From: Streptomyces sp. NBC_00554
Lineage (GTDB): Bacteria > Actinomycetota > Actinomycetes > Streptomycetales > Streptomycetaceae
Reading direction: 5' to 3'
DNA: 64,000 bases
Assembly: GCF_041431135.1 (NCBI RefSeq)
Contig: NZ_CP107799.1
Span: 8,572,501 to 8,636,500 of the forward strand
Within the stretch, counting starts at the first letter, position 1; every line of letters starts with the position of its first letter. The position numbers were made by a program, and so were the translations under genes. Positions 12,123-24,389 of this stretch are shown here, piece after piece. The notes below the pieces were generated by a model. The model did not search any database and was not told the DNA's origin. It saw only the letters and a program-made list of their open reading frames with translations.

Positions 12123-13493
12123 GTGAGAACCGCGCCCACGATCCTGCATCTCGACATGGATGCCTTCTTCGCCTCGGCGGAGCAGGCGGCCAAGCCGAGC
12201 CTGCGCGGGAAAGCGGTCGTCGTGGGCGGGCTCGGACCGCGTGGAGTCGTCGCCACCTGCTCGTACGAGGCACGGGTCTTCGGGGTGCACTCGGCGATGC
12301 CCATGGCCCAGGCGCGCCGGCTCGCACCGAACGCCGCGTATCTCGTGCCGCGCTTCGGGATCTACCGGGAGGTCAGCGAGCAGGTGATGCGGCTACTGAG
12401 GGCTCTGTCGCCGCTGGTGGAGCCGCTGAGCCTGGATGAGGCGTTCGTCGATCTGGAGGCCGAGGGAGCGGCCTGGGACGAGGCATCGGCACGACTGACC
12501 GGGGCGAAGCTGCGTGCGGACATCCGGGCCGTCACGGGGCTCACGGGGTCGGTGGGGCTCGCCGCGTCCAAGATGCTCGCGAAGATCGCCTCGGAGCAGG
12601 CCAAGCCCGACGGTCTGGTGCTGATAGAGCCGGGGACCGAGCGCGCCTTGCTGGGGCCCATGTCGGTGCGGACGCTGCCGGGTGTGGGGCCCGCGACCGG
12701 GGACCATCTGCGGCGGGCCGGGATCACCACCGTCGAGGAGCTTGCCGAGGCGGGCGAGGACGAGCTCGTACGGCTGGTGGGGAAGGCGCACGGGCACTCG
12801 TTGTACGCGATGGCGCTGGCCCACGACGACCGGCCCGTGGTGGCCGAGCGGGAGACCAAGTCGGTGTCCGTCGAGGACACGTACGACGTGGACATCCATG
12901 ACCGGGTGCGGGTCGGACTGGAGGTGCAGCGGCTCGCCGACCGGTGTGTGCAGCGGTTGCGGGGAGCCGGGCTGTCAGGGCGGACCATCGTGCTCAAGGT
13001 GCGGAAGTACGACTTCTCGACGCTGACGCGGTCCGAGACGCTGCGGGGGCCCACGGACGACCCCGCGGTGGTGCGGGAGGCGGCCGCGCGGCTCCTGGAG
13101 GTGGTGGACACGACCGGTGGGGTACGGCTGCTCGGGGTGGGCGTCTCCGGGCTGGCCGACTACACGCAGGAGGACCTGTTCGCGCAGGCCCAGGCCGCCG
13201 CGGGAGAGCTTGCGGCTCAGGAGCATGCCGAGGAGGAGTCGCCGGAGGACGGCGCTGTCGAGCCGGTGCCGCCCGCCGAGCGGCGGTGGCCCGCGGGGCA
13301 CGATGTGCGGCATGCCGAGTTCGGGCACGGGTGGGTGCAGGGGAGCGGGCTCGGGAGGGTGACCGTTCGGTTCGAGACTCCGTACTCCGAGCCCGGGCGG
13401 GTACGTACGTTCCGGACCGACGATCCGGAGCTGGAGCCGGCGGATCCGTTGCCGTTGGTGGTCGATACCGTCGGCCGCCGCCATGACGGCTGA
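12123..13493 (+). CDS. dinB: DNA polymerase IV (Y-family translesion polymerase)
   Basis: 456 residues. Catalytic carboxylates are visible: LHLDMDAFFASAE (D11, D13) and LSLDEAFVDL (D105, E106). The palm, fingers, thumb (HhH: LPGVGPATGDHLRRAGI) and little-finger domains follow in order. After about residue 370 there is an acidic linker and a 70-residue C-terminal extension (WPAGHDVRHAEFGHGWVQGSG) common in Streptomyces DinB. No beta-clamp peptide is obvious to me. Copies undamaged or damaged DNA with low fidelity. GTG start at 12123. Confidence 0.92.
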   Translation: MRTAPTILHLDMDAFFASAEQAAKPSLRGKAVVVGGLGPRGVVATCSYEARVFGVHSAMPMAQARRLAPNAAYLVPRFGIYREVSEQVMRLLRALSPLVEPLSLDEAFVDLEAEGAAWDEASARLTGAKLRADIRAVTGLTGSVGLAASKMLAKIASEQAKPDGLVLIEPGTERALLGPMSVRTLPGVGPATGDHLRRAGITTVEELAEAGEDELVRLVGKAHGHSLYAMALAHDDRPVVAERETKSVSVEDTYDVDIHDRVRVGLEVQRLADRCVQRLRGAGLSGRTIVLKVRKYDFSTLTRSETLRGPTDDPAVVREAAARLLEVVDTTGGVRLLGVGVSGLADYTQEDLFAQAQAAAGELAAQEHAEEESPEDGAVEPVPPAERRWPAGHDVRHAEFGHGWVQGSGLGRVTVRFETPYSEPGRVRTFRTDDPELEPADPLPLVVDTVGRRHDG

Positions 13494-13540
13494 GCCCGGT
13501 TGGGCGCTGCGGGCTGTCAGTGGCTGGTCGCGCAGTTCCC

Positions 13541-13560
13541 CGCGCCCCTAAAGGGGCGCG
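13541..13560. terminator. Bidirectional hairpin between dinB and the PRC-barrel gene
   Basis: CGCGCCCC-TAAA-GGGGCGCG, preceded by GTTCC. Perfect 8-bp stem between convergent genes. This GTTCCCCGCGCCCCTAAA-type element is, from memory, repeated many times in Streptomyces intergenic regions. Confidence 0.7.
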
Positions 13561-13583
13561 TCACCCGGGCCCGAGTTGGTCTG

Positions 13584-13955
13584 TCAGGCCTCGTCCGTGC
13601 CCGCAAGGCGGCCGAAGTCGCGGTCCGGTGGAGGCGGAGGGGAGGCCACGTCGAGTCCGTAGTGGTGGTAGAGCTGGAGTTCCTGTTCGGGGGAGAGGTG
13701 GCGGCCGACGCCGAAGTCGGGGGCGTCCTTGATCAGTGCCCGTTCGAAGGGGATGCGCAGAGTGCCTTCGATGAGTTCGCTGGGCTCCAGGGGTACGAAG
13801 GCATCCCTGCTGAACAGGCCCGTTCGTATGGCCGCCCACTCCGGGACCCCGGTCGCGTCGTCGAGGTAGACCTCGTCGATCGTGCCGATCTTGGCGCCGT
13901 TGCGGTCGAATGCCTTGCGGCCGATCAGGTTGCGCGGATCGATGTCGGTCTGCAC
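13584..13955 (-). CDS. PRC-barrel domain protein
   Basis: 123 residues. The N-terminal 80 residues form a PRC barrel (NLIGRKAFDRNGAKIGTIDE, PEWAAIRTGLFSRDAFVPLE). The C-terminal tail is proline-rich (SPPPPPDRDFGRL). Such small PRC-barrel proteins are widespread in Streptomyces and of unknown function, perhaps stress-linked. The start is the GTG of VQTDIDPRN at 13955, because GGAGG stands 5 nt upstream of it. The longer ATG (13982) has no RBS. Convergent with dinB. Confidence 0.85.
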   Translation of the reverse strand: MQTDIDPRNLIGRKAFDRNGAKIGTIDEVYLDDATGVPEWAAIRTGLFSRDAFVPLEPSELIEGTLRIPFERALIKDAPDFGVGRHLSPEQELQLYHHYGLDVASPPPPPDRDFGRLAGTDEA

Positions 13956-14059
13956 GGTGCCCTCCATTTGGTCGCAACTCATCCGTAAGCACTACAAAAG
14001 AGCAGATTCAGGAAGGTGGCCACTCGAAGGCCCGGGCGTTGCCCTCGCTGGTACGCTGG

Positions 14060-14290
14060 CAAGCGGCTGCTGACCCCGCGCGGGAGAGTCCTCCAGACAC
14101 CATCGGAGGACGCCGAAGGAGCAAATCCTCCCCGGAATCTCTCAGGCCCACGTACCGCACGGACGAGGTCACTCTGGAAAGCAGAGCGGGTGCCGATGAT
14201 GGCTCCCGCTCTCACCGACGGTGAAAGTCGGGTCGCAGTGGGCGGGCGGTCCGGTGAAGCTCTCAGGTTGAGATGACAGAGGGGGAGGCC
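14060..14290 (+). promoter_or_regulatory. Tandem glycine riboswitch
   Basis: Two aptamers before gcvP. Aptamer 1: GGGAGAG (14082), GCCGAAGGAGCAA (14112), CGGAATCTCTCAGG (14133), GGACGAGG (14161) and the closing CTCTGGAAAGCAGAG (14173). Aptamer 2: ACCGACGGTGAAAGTCGG (around 14214-14231), GTGAAGCTCTCAGG (14254), GACAGAGGGGGAG (about 14275-14287). In this class two glycines bind cooperatively and switch on glycine-cleavage genes. The expression platform lies in the 60 nt before the gcvP RBS. Confidence 0.95.
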
Positions 14291-14350
14291 GTCGGGGTAC
14301 CCGTGCCGGGGTGCCCCTCGAAGGTCGCGTCTGACCAGGAGGCCTCCGCC

Positions 14351-17236
<2,886 letters not shown>

Positions 17237-17290
17237 TCAGCGTTCAGGACTTGGACGCTTACGGGGAGTAACCACCCTCGGATACGCGTC

Positions 17291-17330
17291 GGGGCCGGTT
17301 CGGAGAGTGCGTCTCCGGGCCGGCCCCTCT
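17291..17330 (+). terminator. gcvP terminator
   Basis: GGGGCCGG-TT-CGGAGA, loop GTGCG, then TCTCCG-GG-CCGGCCCC followed by TCTTAT: a long stem with one internal TT/GG mismatch, 54 nt after the gcvP stop. Confidence 0.75.
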
Positions 17331-17371
17331 TATGTCTGGGCGGCCTTGCGGGCGCCACCCGGTCGTGCGGT

Positions 17372-17578
17372 TCAGGCCGCCGTCATCACGTGCTCGCTGC
17401 CCTTCGGGCGGTGCGGGGCGATGATCTGGCCGTCAGGCAGGAGCTCACCGGTGTCCTCGAAGAGCAGAACGCCGTTGCACAGGAGGCTCCATCCCTGCTC
17501 AGGGTGGTGCGCCGCGAGGCGGGCGGACTCCCGGTCGGCGGATTCGGCTGGCGGACACGGCGGCTTGTGCTGGCACAT
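17372..17578 (-). CDS. DUF5999 family small protein
   Basis: 68 residues. Starts MCQHKPPCPPAESADRESAR and continues HHPEQGWSLLCNGVLLFEDTGE, a form highly conserved in Streptomyces. Three cysteines and two histidines in a small protein suggest metal binding, but that is inference. Function unknown. ATG 17578 is taken because the conserved family begins MCQH. The frame extends upstream to 17650 without support. Confidence 0.8.
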   Translation of the reverse strand: MCQHKPPCPPAESADRESARLAAHHPEQGWSLLCNGVLLFEDTGELLPDGQIIAPHRPKGSEHVMTAA

Positions 17579-17938
17579 GGATGGGATCTTTCGCTGGGTT
17601 GAGATGTGAGTGTTGGCTGTGGTGTCTGTCCCGCGGCTCGATGTGGTCATGGCCGCCCCCCGTTGATGTGTTGTATGGAACCCAGTGTTGCCCCACGGGC
17701 GTCAATCCGCAGGGATTTCGCGGCAGCACTTCTCACAGGTTGATGACGCATCACCCGTGCGGACGGTTCATTCCAACTGCGTTGTCTCTTCGGGTGGTTC
17801 GCGGTGGCCGAATGGGGCTAGTCAGGTCGGGCGCAGGGCGCGATTTCCCTCGTACGAGCGCATTGGGGCCCGAACGAGCGAAGTGCCCCGCGCCGGCAGA
17901 GCGGCGGCGGGGCACGGACGCTGGTGCGGGTAGCTGTG
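17579..17938. other. Intergenic region with terminator
   Basis: 360 bases without a convincing gene. The left part is the upstream region of the DUF5999 gene. A hairpin at 17883-17915 (GTGCCCCGC ... GCGGGGCAC) lies just after the stop of the minus-strand gene at 17939 and probably terminates it. Confidence 0.6.
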
Positions 17939-18523
17939 CTACGCGGGTGAGCTGAGCAGCGGGGCGGGAGTGAGCCGGTGGGTGAGGACCGGCAGCAGTT
18001 CGGCGACGCGGTGCGGGCGGTGTGCGGCGATGCCGGGCGGGGCGGGCGCCAGCGGGACCAGGATGTCGGTGGCGGCAGGGTGGCCGGTGGCGCCGTCCGC
18101 GGTGACGTCGCCGTGCAGCCAGAGCGTGAGCATGTACAGCTCGGGCACGGACAGCAGGCGGGCCTGGTACGACTGCTTCATGCTCTCGGCCTGGCGCAGC
18201 GCGCGTTCGGTGGCGGTGATGTACGGGCCCTCGAAGAAGCGGGAGAAGGCCCAGCCGTCTGGGGTCAGCATGGTGTCGGCCGCGGCGACGGCGCGGTCGC
18301 CGCAGCGGATCAGGAAGCGCCACCCGGCGAGCCGGGTGGCGGACCCTCCCGCGGGGGCGATCCGGTCCAGGACGTGCACGGGAAGCGGGAGTTCGGGTGT
18401 GACGGGTCCCTGTGCCATGCGTAGGGACGGAGTACGCGCCTCGCGGACGGCGGTGGGGGAACCGAGTGCCGTGAGGACGGAGCGCAGGGCGGGCGCGGGA
18501 GCCGGGGGTACGTGCAGCGGCAT
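17939..18523 (-). CDS. conserved Streptomyces hypothetical protein
   Basis: 194 residues, no signal peptide or membrane segment. I recognise no characterised domain. Blocks that look conserved are LPVHVLDRIAPAGGSATRLA, GWRFLIRCGDRAVAAA and SVPELYMLTLWLHGD. The N-terminus is Pro/Ala-rich. Codon use is fully Streptomyces-like. It stands alone, with a terminator downstream and a long non-coding region upstream. Confidence 0.7.
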   Translation of the reverse strand: MPLHVPPAPAPALRSVLTALGSPTAVREARTPSLRMAQGPVTPELPLPVHVLDRIAPAGGSATRLAGWRFLIRCGDRAVAAADTMLTPDGWAFSRFFEGPYITATERALRQAESMKQSYQARLLSVPELYMLTLWLHGDVTADGATGHPAATDILVPLAPAPPGIAAHRPHRVAELLPVLTHRLTPAPLLSSPA

Positions 18524-19067
18524 GGTGGGTCGCCTCTCATTCGACAGGCACGGTGGCGCGAGGGCGTGGGCGGACGGCGCTGTCAGCTCTCGGGGTCAAA
18601 GGGGCGAGGGATCTGGATCTGCCGACACATGTGTCGCCTGCCTGTGTCACCTGGACGGCAGGACCCTGGGACCGCGAGCGCCAACTCTCTGCCTCGTTCG
18701 CGGAGTTTATACGAGACGTGTTCTCACGGTGTTTCGTCTAGCCGCCTCGAATATGAAGAGCAAGGCACTATTCGGTCGGCGAAACGAGAGGTTTATGCTG
18801 GTTCTGTGCGGAAGCGCCGCGATGACCTCGGAATGCTTCGCCGGAGCGGTCGGCCGATTCTCGTCGGCGTTTTTCACGAGATCGTTCCCGAGTGAAACTG
18901 CGCACTGCTCCATGCCTGGTGAATGTGCCTGGGGGCACTCGGTTCAGAGTAGCGGGCGGCAGGTGTCCGCAGGACGTTATCGATCGTGTTGCCTGGGCAT
19001 CATCCCCCGTGACCAGGGACGCCAGGGGCCGGGGTATCGGCCTGCCCATCCGAGGAGGGACGCTTCG
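18524..19067. other. Long non-coding region
   Basis: 544 bases with no supportable gene. AT content rises around 18700-18800 (GTTTATACGAG, GAATATGAAG, GGTTTATGCTGG), which suggests promoters for the genes on either side. Short frames here lack RBS and codon bias. Confidence 0.5.
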
Positions 19068-20585
19068 ATGGGAGAGAAGGTCGTGGGAGGGCCGTTCGCC
19101 CTGTCCGATCGCCAGCACTACCGCGGCAAGCTCCGGCAGTGTCTGACGGGGCTGGCGCGGCTGCTGGAGGAGGAGCGGTTCGACCGCCCGAAGAATCTCA
19201 TGGGCCTGGAGATCGAGCTGAATCTCGCAGGGACCGACGGAACCCCGAGAATGATGAATGCGCAAGTACTTGAAAGGATTGCGAGCCGCGATTTCCAAAC
19301 AGAACTCGCCATGTTCAACCTGGAAATCAACATAGCCCCACACCGATTGGGCGGGCGGGTATTCGACAGGCTCGCCGAGGAGCTGCGGACCTCCCTCGCG
19401 TACGCCCATCGGAAAGCGAAGGAAGTCGACGCCGGAATCGTGATGATCGGGATTCTGCCGACGCTCGAACAGAGCGATCTGGTCTCCTCGAACCTGTCGG
19501 ACGTCGATCGCTACACCTTGCTCAACGACCAGATAGTCGCAGCCCGCGGCGAGGATTTCGCGCTCGACATCGACGGTGTGGAGCGACTCACTTGTACGTC
19601 GAAGTCCATCGCGCCCGAAGCCGCCTGCACCTCCGTGCAGTTGCACCTCCAGGTCACCCCGGGTCGGTTCGCCGACGTGTGGAACGCCGCGCAGGCGGTC
19701 GCCGCGGCCCAGGTCGCGGTGGGCGCCAACTCGCCCTTCCTCTTCGGCCACGAGCTGTGGAGCGAATCCCGGCCCCCGCTGTTCCAGCAGTCCACCGACA
19801 CCAGGCCGCCCGAGTTGCAGGCGCAGGGGGTACGGCCGCGCACCTGGTTCGGGGAACAGTGGATCTCGTCCGCGTACGACCTCTTCGAGGAGAACCTGCG
19901 CTTCTTCCCGCCCCTCCTGCCCATCTGCGACGAGGAGGACCCGCTGGGTGTCCTCGACGCCGGAGGCATTCCCAAGCTCGCCGAACTCGTGCTGCACAAC
20001 GGCACGGTGTACCGCTGGAACCGGCCCGTGTACGGGGTCGCCGACGGGGTCCCCCATCTGCGTGTCGAGAACCGGGTGCTGCCCGCAGGGCCCACCGTCA
20101 CCGACGTCATCGCCAACGCGGCCTTCTACTACGGGCTCGTCCGCGCGCTCGCGGAAGAGGCGCGGCCCGTGTGGGCGCGGTTGCCTTTCGCGTCCGCCGC
20201 CGCCAACTTCGACGCCGCGTGCCGCCATGGCATCGACGCGCGCCTTGAGTGGCCCAGGCGTGGCCGGTACGGCGGGACGCACGAGGTGGAGGCCGTGGCG
20301 CTCGTGCGGGACGAGCTGCTGCCGCTCGCCGCGGCGGGGCTTGACGCGTGGGGGGTCGAGCCCGCCGACCGGGACCTCTATCTCGGCGTGATCGAGGAGC
20401 GGTGCCGGCTGCGCGTCAATGGGGCGAGCTGGCAGGCGGCGACCTTCCACCGGGCGCTGGAGAAGGGGCTCGGGCGGGATGACGCGCTGGCCGCGACCAC
20501 ACGGCGCTACGGCGAGTTGATGCATCTCGGGGAGCCCGTGCACACCTGGCCGGTGGGGCTGCCGGAGCCGGTTTCCTTGAGGTGA
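19068..20585 (+). CDS. glutamate-cysteine ligase family (GCS2-like) protein
   Basis: 505 residues. ATP-dependent carboxylate-amine ligase fold: the MGLEIELNLAG motif near residues 45-55 carries the ATP/metal glutamates, with INIAPHRLGG, TCTSVQLHLQV and a C-terminal region like the glutamate-cysteine ligase (EgtA/GshA type 2) group. Some members make gamma-glutamylcysteine; the function of this Streptomyces clade is not settled. GAGGAGGG stands 7 nt before ATG 19068. The open frame reaching back to 17970 runs antisense through the gene at 17939-18523 and is not coding. Confidence 0.8.
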   Translation: MGEKVVGGPFALSDRQHYRGKLRQCLTGLARLLEEERFDRPKNLMGLEIELNLAGTDGTPRMMNAQVLERIASRDFQTELAMFNLEINIAPHRLGGRVFDRLAEELRTSLAYAHRKAKEVDAGIVMIGILPTLEQSDLVSSNLSDVDRYTLLNDQIVAARGEDFALDIDGVERLTCTSKSIAPEAACTSVQLHLQVTPGRFADVWNAAQAVAAAQVAVGANSPFLFGHELWSESRPPLFQQSTDTRPPELQAQGVRPRTWFGEQWISSAYDLFEENLRFFPPLLPICDEEDPLGVLDAGGIPKLAELVLHNGTVYRWNRPVYGVADGVPHLRVENRVLPAGPTVTDVIANAAFYYGLVRALAEEARPVWARLPFASAAANFDAACRHGIDARLEWPRRGRYGGTHEVEAVALVRDELLPLAAAGLDAWGVEPADRDLYLGVIEERCRLRVNGASWQAATFHRALEKGLGRDDALAATTRRYGELMHLGEPVHTWPVGLPEPVSLR

Positions 20586-20634
20586 GAGGCGAGAGGTGAG
20601 ACGTGGGGGGTGAGGCGGGCGTGAGAGGTGGGCG

Positions 20635-22398
20635 TCAGCCTTGGCTGCCCGCCTCCACGATCGCCTTCAGGATCACCGAGTGGATCTGCGACGGGTCGTT
20701 GACCTGGTGGCCGGAACCGCCGGTCGCCTTGGCGATCTCCTCGACCTCCTCCTGGTCGGCGTCCGGGCCCACCGCGATCGCGATCAGCAGCACCGGGCGC
20801 TCCGGGGTGGTGAGTTCCTGCAACTTGGCGACCAGGGCCGAGCGCGAAATGCTTCCCGGGTCCTGGTTGACGCCGTCGGTCAGCAGTACCAGCGCGTTGA
20901 ACTTCTCCTTCTTGTAGGAGGACGTGGCCGCCTGGTACGCGGCCAGCGTGGTGTCGTACAGACCCGTCGAGCCGCCCGGGACGGGCTCCAGGGCGCTGAA
21001 GGCGGCCGACAGCTTGTCCCGCTGGGTGCCCTCGCCCTTGGTGTCGCCGAGCCGCTCGGTCGGCACCACGACTTGGTAGTCGCGGTCGCCGTCGAGACGG
21101 GTGGAGAACTTCCACAGGCCGATCTCGTCCTCCGGGGTGAAGGTGGCGAGGGCCTGCAGCAGGGACGCCTTGGTGACGTCCATACGGGTCTGGTCGGTGC
21201 CCGGCACCGGCTCGGTCATGGAGGCGGAGGCGTCGACGACCGTGGTGATACGGGCGCTCTGCACCGTGATCGTCCACATGCCGAGGGCCTCCTGGAGCGC
21301 CTTCGCCGAGGCCGGTTCGGCCGCTACGCGTGCGTACGGCTGCGGGGCGCGTCCGCCCGCCTCGGTGACCAGTGCGGCCGAGGGGTTCTCGTCGTCCGTG
21401 CGGAAGCCGTGCTTCTCCAGGATCTTCTGGGGCTCCTTCTCGCCAAGCAGGGCCATGAACCGCAGGGCCGCGCGGCTCTCGTCGGTGCTCAGCCGTACCT
21501 CGTCGACCAGCGTGAACGGGTAGTCGAGCAGCGGCGTTCCGTCCTTGGGGTAGAAGAGGTCGAGCCCGTCGGCGTTGTCGGCCGAGGAGTTGTACGCGAA
21601 CGCCGCCTGCTCGGAGAGGATCAGCGCCTGGTTCCGCTTCGGGTTGCCCTGCTCGGTGCCCGAGGAGTCGCGCGGGAGGGTGTCCAGGACCTGGCTGTCG
21701 TTGTCGGAAGTGCGCTGCGAGAGCGCCTGGGCCATGGCGGCCGCCTGGGTGTCGCCGCCCTCGGTCCCTGCCGCCGCGCTGCTCAGCTGCGTCAGCGCGA
21801 GCAGACCGGTCGCACTGCGCGCCGGGTCGGCGGCGCCGAGCTTCAGGCGGTCGCTCGTCATCGCGGCACCGGCCAACTCGGTCCAGGTGTACGTCTTGTC
21901 CGGCCACCCCAGCGACTTGGCGGCCGTCGGGATCATGGCGACGCCGACCGGCGACGACGCGACGTTGCCGACGTCGCTCACCTGGGTCGCGTCGCTGTCC
22001 CCGGTGACGCGCTGCACCCACAGATTCGAGTCGGGCACCCACGCCTGGACGTCGGACTTCTTGCCCGTCAGCAGGGCGTCGGCGACCTTGTACGACTCGC
22101 GAGCGGTCACGCTGACGTCGAGGCAGTGGCCGTCGGAGGTGATGTCGCGCTCACGGGCATACTCCGCCGTGGCCGTGAGAGCGGGTGCCAGGTCCGGCGA
22201 TGCGGCGATCTTGACGCGCACCGCGTCGTCCCGGCAGGAGGAGCCGAAGGAGAGCAGGCCACTGCGGACCGCGACCGCAGTGCCTGCCGCGACCGTGAGT
22301 ACGAGCGCCGTCGCGATGGCCACAGTGCGACGGCGCGCGCGTGGTCGGGGGTCGGCGGTGCCCGCCCCGTACTCGTCGGGCAAGCTGTGTCGTCCCAT
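20635..22398 (-). CDS. solute-binding-like / von Willebrand factor A domain protein
   Basis: About 587 residues. A cytoplasmic tail (MGRHSLPDEYG) is followed by one transmembrane segment (TVAIATALVLTVAAGTAVAV). Outside the cell, a periplasmic-binding-protein-like domain (VKIAASPDLAPALTATAEYA, QALILSEQAAFAYN) comes first and then a C-terminal vWA domain with an intact MIDAS (VVDASASM) and LLTDGVN. The domain pair is common in actinobacteria as a presumed envelope protein. Ligand unknown. ATG 22398 lies 10 nt after GGGAGG. The frame opens upstream at 22443. Confidence 0.85.
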   Translation of the reverse strand: MGRHSLPDEYGAGTADPRPRARRRTVAIATALVLTVAAGTAVAVRSGLLSFGSSCRDDAVRVKIAASPDLAPALTATAEYARERDITSDGHCLDVSVTARESYKVADALLTGKKSDVQAWVPDSNLWVQRVTGDSDATQVSDVGNVASSPVGVAMIPTAAKSLGWPDKTYTWTELAGAAMTSDRLKLGAADPARSATGLLALTQLSSAAAGTEGGDTQAAAMAQALSQRTSDNDSQVLDTLPRDSSGTEQGNPKRNQALILSEQAAFAYNSSADNADGLDLFYPKDGTPLLDYPFTLVDEVRLSTDESRAALRFMALLGEKEPQKILEKHGFRTDDENPSAALVTEAGGRAPQPYARVAAEPASAKALQEALGMWTITVQSARITTVVDASASMTEPVPGTDQTRMDVTKASLLQALATFTPEDEIGLWKFSTRLDGDRDYQVVVPTERLGDTKGEGTQRDKLSAAFSALEPVPGGSTGLYDTTLAAYQAATSSYKKEKFNALVLLTDGVNQDPGSISRSALVAKLQELTTPERPVLLIAIAVGPDADQEEVEEIAKATGGSGHQVNDPSQIHSVILKAIVEAGSQG

Positions 22399-22583
22399 GA
22401 GGGTGGTGCCTCCCTGTTGAGCCCTGAGCCGTGAAACGGTCACAAGGCAGACAAAAGGGGGAGGTACGCCCCGTACGGCGCCCGTCCCCCAACGGCCAGT
22501 CGCGCACGATCTTCGTAACTTCTTTCGAGACCCTAGCGGGGCGAAGATGGGGATGAGGCGGGATTACTCAACTGGAGGCGGGA

Positions 22584-23384
22584 GTGCAGGTGGAGGCGGG
22601 GTCGGTGGCCGATTCCTTTCGGGAGAAGGGGCTGACACGACGGATTTTCCGGGATGAGACGCTGCTCGTCCTGGGGCTCTCGCTCGGCGCGAGCGGGGTT
22701 TCCGCGCTGATCAGCTTTATCGGGTCGGTCACCAAACCAGGAGGGCTCGCGAATCAGGCGGCCACCATGAACGCCTCGGCCGCGCCCGGGCGTCCCTGGC
22801 TGGATCTGGCCTGGCAGCTCTTCGGAATCGCGTCGGCGCTGGTGCCCGTCGCGCTGGTCGCGCACTTCCTGCTGAGGGAGGGCGAGGGGCTGCGCGTGAT
22901 CGGCTTCGACCGCACGCGCCCCTGGCCGGACCTCGGGCGCGGGGCCGTGATCGCGGCGGTGATCGGCAGCACGGGCATCGCCTTCTATCTGGCGGCCCGG
23001 GGGTTCGGCGCCAACCTCACGGTGGTGCCCGAGGCGTTGCCCGACGTGTGGTGGAAATTCCCCGTGCTGATCATGTCCGCGATCCAGAACGCGGTCCTCG
23101 AAGAGGTGATCGTCGTCGGGTATCTGCTGCGCCGCCTTGGCCAGTTGGGCTGGACGCCGGTCACCGCGCTGGTGGCGAGCTCGGTGCTGCGCGGCTCCTA
23201 CCACCTCTACCAGGGCATCGGCGGGTTCGTCGGCAACATGGCGATGGGCGTGGTCTTCGTCTACCTGTACCGGCGTTGGGGGCGAGTCGGGCCGTTGGTG
23301 GTGGCGCACTCGCTGCTCGACATCGGGGCATTCGTGGGGTACGCGCTGCTGGCGGGGAAGGTGGGGTGGCTGCCGACGGCGTGA
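22584..23384 (+). CDS. CPBP-family intramembrane glutamic endopeptidase
   Basis: 266 residues, about eight hydrophobic segments. The three Abi/CPBP motifs are present: EEVIVVGYLLRR (paired glutamates and an arginine near residues 173-184), SYHLYQ, and VVAHSLLD. These are the putative catalytic Glu and His residues of Rce1-like membrane proteases. GTG 22584 has GGAGG 5 nt upstream. Divergent from the vWA gene. Confidence 0.87.
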   Translation: MQVEAGSVADSFREKGLTRRIFRDETLLVLGLSLGASGVSALISFIGSVTKPGGLANQAATMNASAAPGRPWLDLAWQLFGIASALVPVALVAHFLLREGEGLRVIGFDRTRPWPDLGRGAVIAAVIGSTGIAFYLAARGFGANLTVVPEALPDVWWKFPVLIMSAIQNAVLEEVIVVGYLLRRLGQLGWTPVTALVASSVLRGSYHLYQGIGGFVGNMAMGVVFVYLYRRWGRVGPLVVAHSLLDIGAFVGYALLAGKVGWLPTA

Positions 23385-23451
23385 GGCGGTCCTGAAGCGC
23401 GTACGGAACTTGAAGGGGCGTACGGCATTCTCGTACGCCCCTTCGGTGCTG

Positions 23452-24285
23452 TCACGCGAGCAGTTCGCCCTCGATGACCGTGACCGCGCGGCCGGTGAGG
23501 AGCGTGCGGTCGCCGCGCAGCCGGGTGCGGACGAGACCGGAGCGTGCGGAGGCCTGCAGGCCGGTGAGGTCCGGGCGGCCCAGGCGCTCGGACCAGTAGG
23601 GCGCGAGGGCTGTGTGGGCGCTGCCCGTGACCGGGTCCTCGTCGATGCCGAGGTTCGGGAAGAAGCAGCGGGACACGAAGTCGTAGCCCTGGGAGGGGTC
23701 TTCGGCGCGGGCGGTCGCGATGATGCCGCGCTCGGAGTATCGCGGGAGAGCCTTGTGGTCGGGGGTGAGGCCGCGGACCGTCTTCTCGTCGGCGACCTCG
23801 ATCAGCAGGTCGCCGATGTTCGGGCCGGTGTCGAAGACCGAGAGCGGCTGGGTACCGAGGGCCTCGGCGACCTTGTCCGGGATCTCGACCGGGGTGAGCG
23901 GCGCGGTGGGGAAGTCCAGCGTGATGGAACCGTCCTCGTGGGGGGTGGCGATGAGGACGCCGCTGAGCGTGGCGAACCGTACGGGTCCCTCGTGGGCGCC
24001 CGTGGTGTGCAGCACGTGGGCGGTCGCCAGCGTCGCGTGCCCGCACATCGCGACCTCGGCGACGGGGGTGAACCAGCGCAGCGCCCAGTCGGCCTCGCCG
24101 CCCTTGGGCAGGCGGTGGGCGAACGCCGTCTCGGCGTGGTTGACCTCCAGCGCCACGTTCTGGAGCCAGGCGTCGTCCGGGAAGGACGACGCCGACGCCG
24201 ACGGGGACGGGTCGAGGAGGAGGACCCCGGCCGGGTTGCCGGTGAAGGGGCGGTCGGTGAAGGCGTCGACGATTCGAATGCGCAT
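23452..24285 (-). CDS. PhzF family isomerase/epimerase-like protein
   Basis: 277 residues. Starts MRIRIVDAFTDRPFTGNPAGV with the family's FTGNPA signature, and carries NHAETAF (catalytic glutamate), MCGHATLATAHVL and DPVTGSAH. The fold is related to diaminopimelate epimerase. Members do varied isomerisations, and the Streptomyces ones are rarely characterised. No phenazine genes are nearby, so a link to phenazine should not be assumed. ATG 24285 has only a weak RBS. Confidence 0.88.
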   Translation of the reverse strand: MRIRIVDAFTDRPFTGNPAGVLLLDPSPSASASSFPDDAWLQNVALEVNHAETAFAHRLPKGGEADWALRWFTPVAEVAMCGHATLATAHVLHTTGAHEGPVRFATLSGVLIATPHEDGSITLDFPTAPLTPVEIPDKVAEALGTQPLSVFDTGPNIGDLLIEVADEKTVRGLTPDHKALPRYSERGIIATARAEDPSQGYDFVSRCFFPNLGIDEDPVTGSAHTALAPYWSERLGRPDLTGLQASARSGLVRTRLRGDRTLLTGRAVTVIEGELLA

Positions 24286-24389
24286 GGGAGCGACGCTAAC
24301 CGTCCCGCGAATCCGCCGGCCAAGGCCAATTCCGTTGTACTGGACCGGTTCTGGGCGGGAGGGGCTCTGGCCGGGCCCGCACCGTGAGG

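Noticed and set aside
17970..19067. N-terminal extension of the GCS2-like gene by over 360 codons
   Set aside because: It is antisense to the conserved gene 17939-18523, while GAGGAGGG and ATG 19068 give a full-length family member.
23452..24285. Phenazine biosynthesis locus suggested by the PhzF family name
   Set aside because: No other phenazine genes lie nearby. PhzF-like proteins are common, with varied functions.
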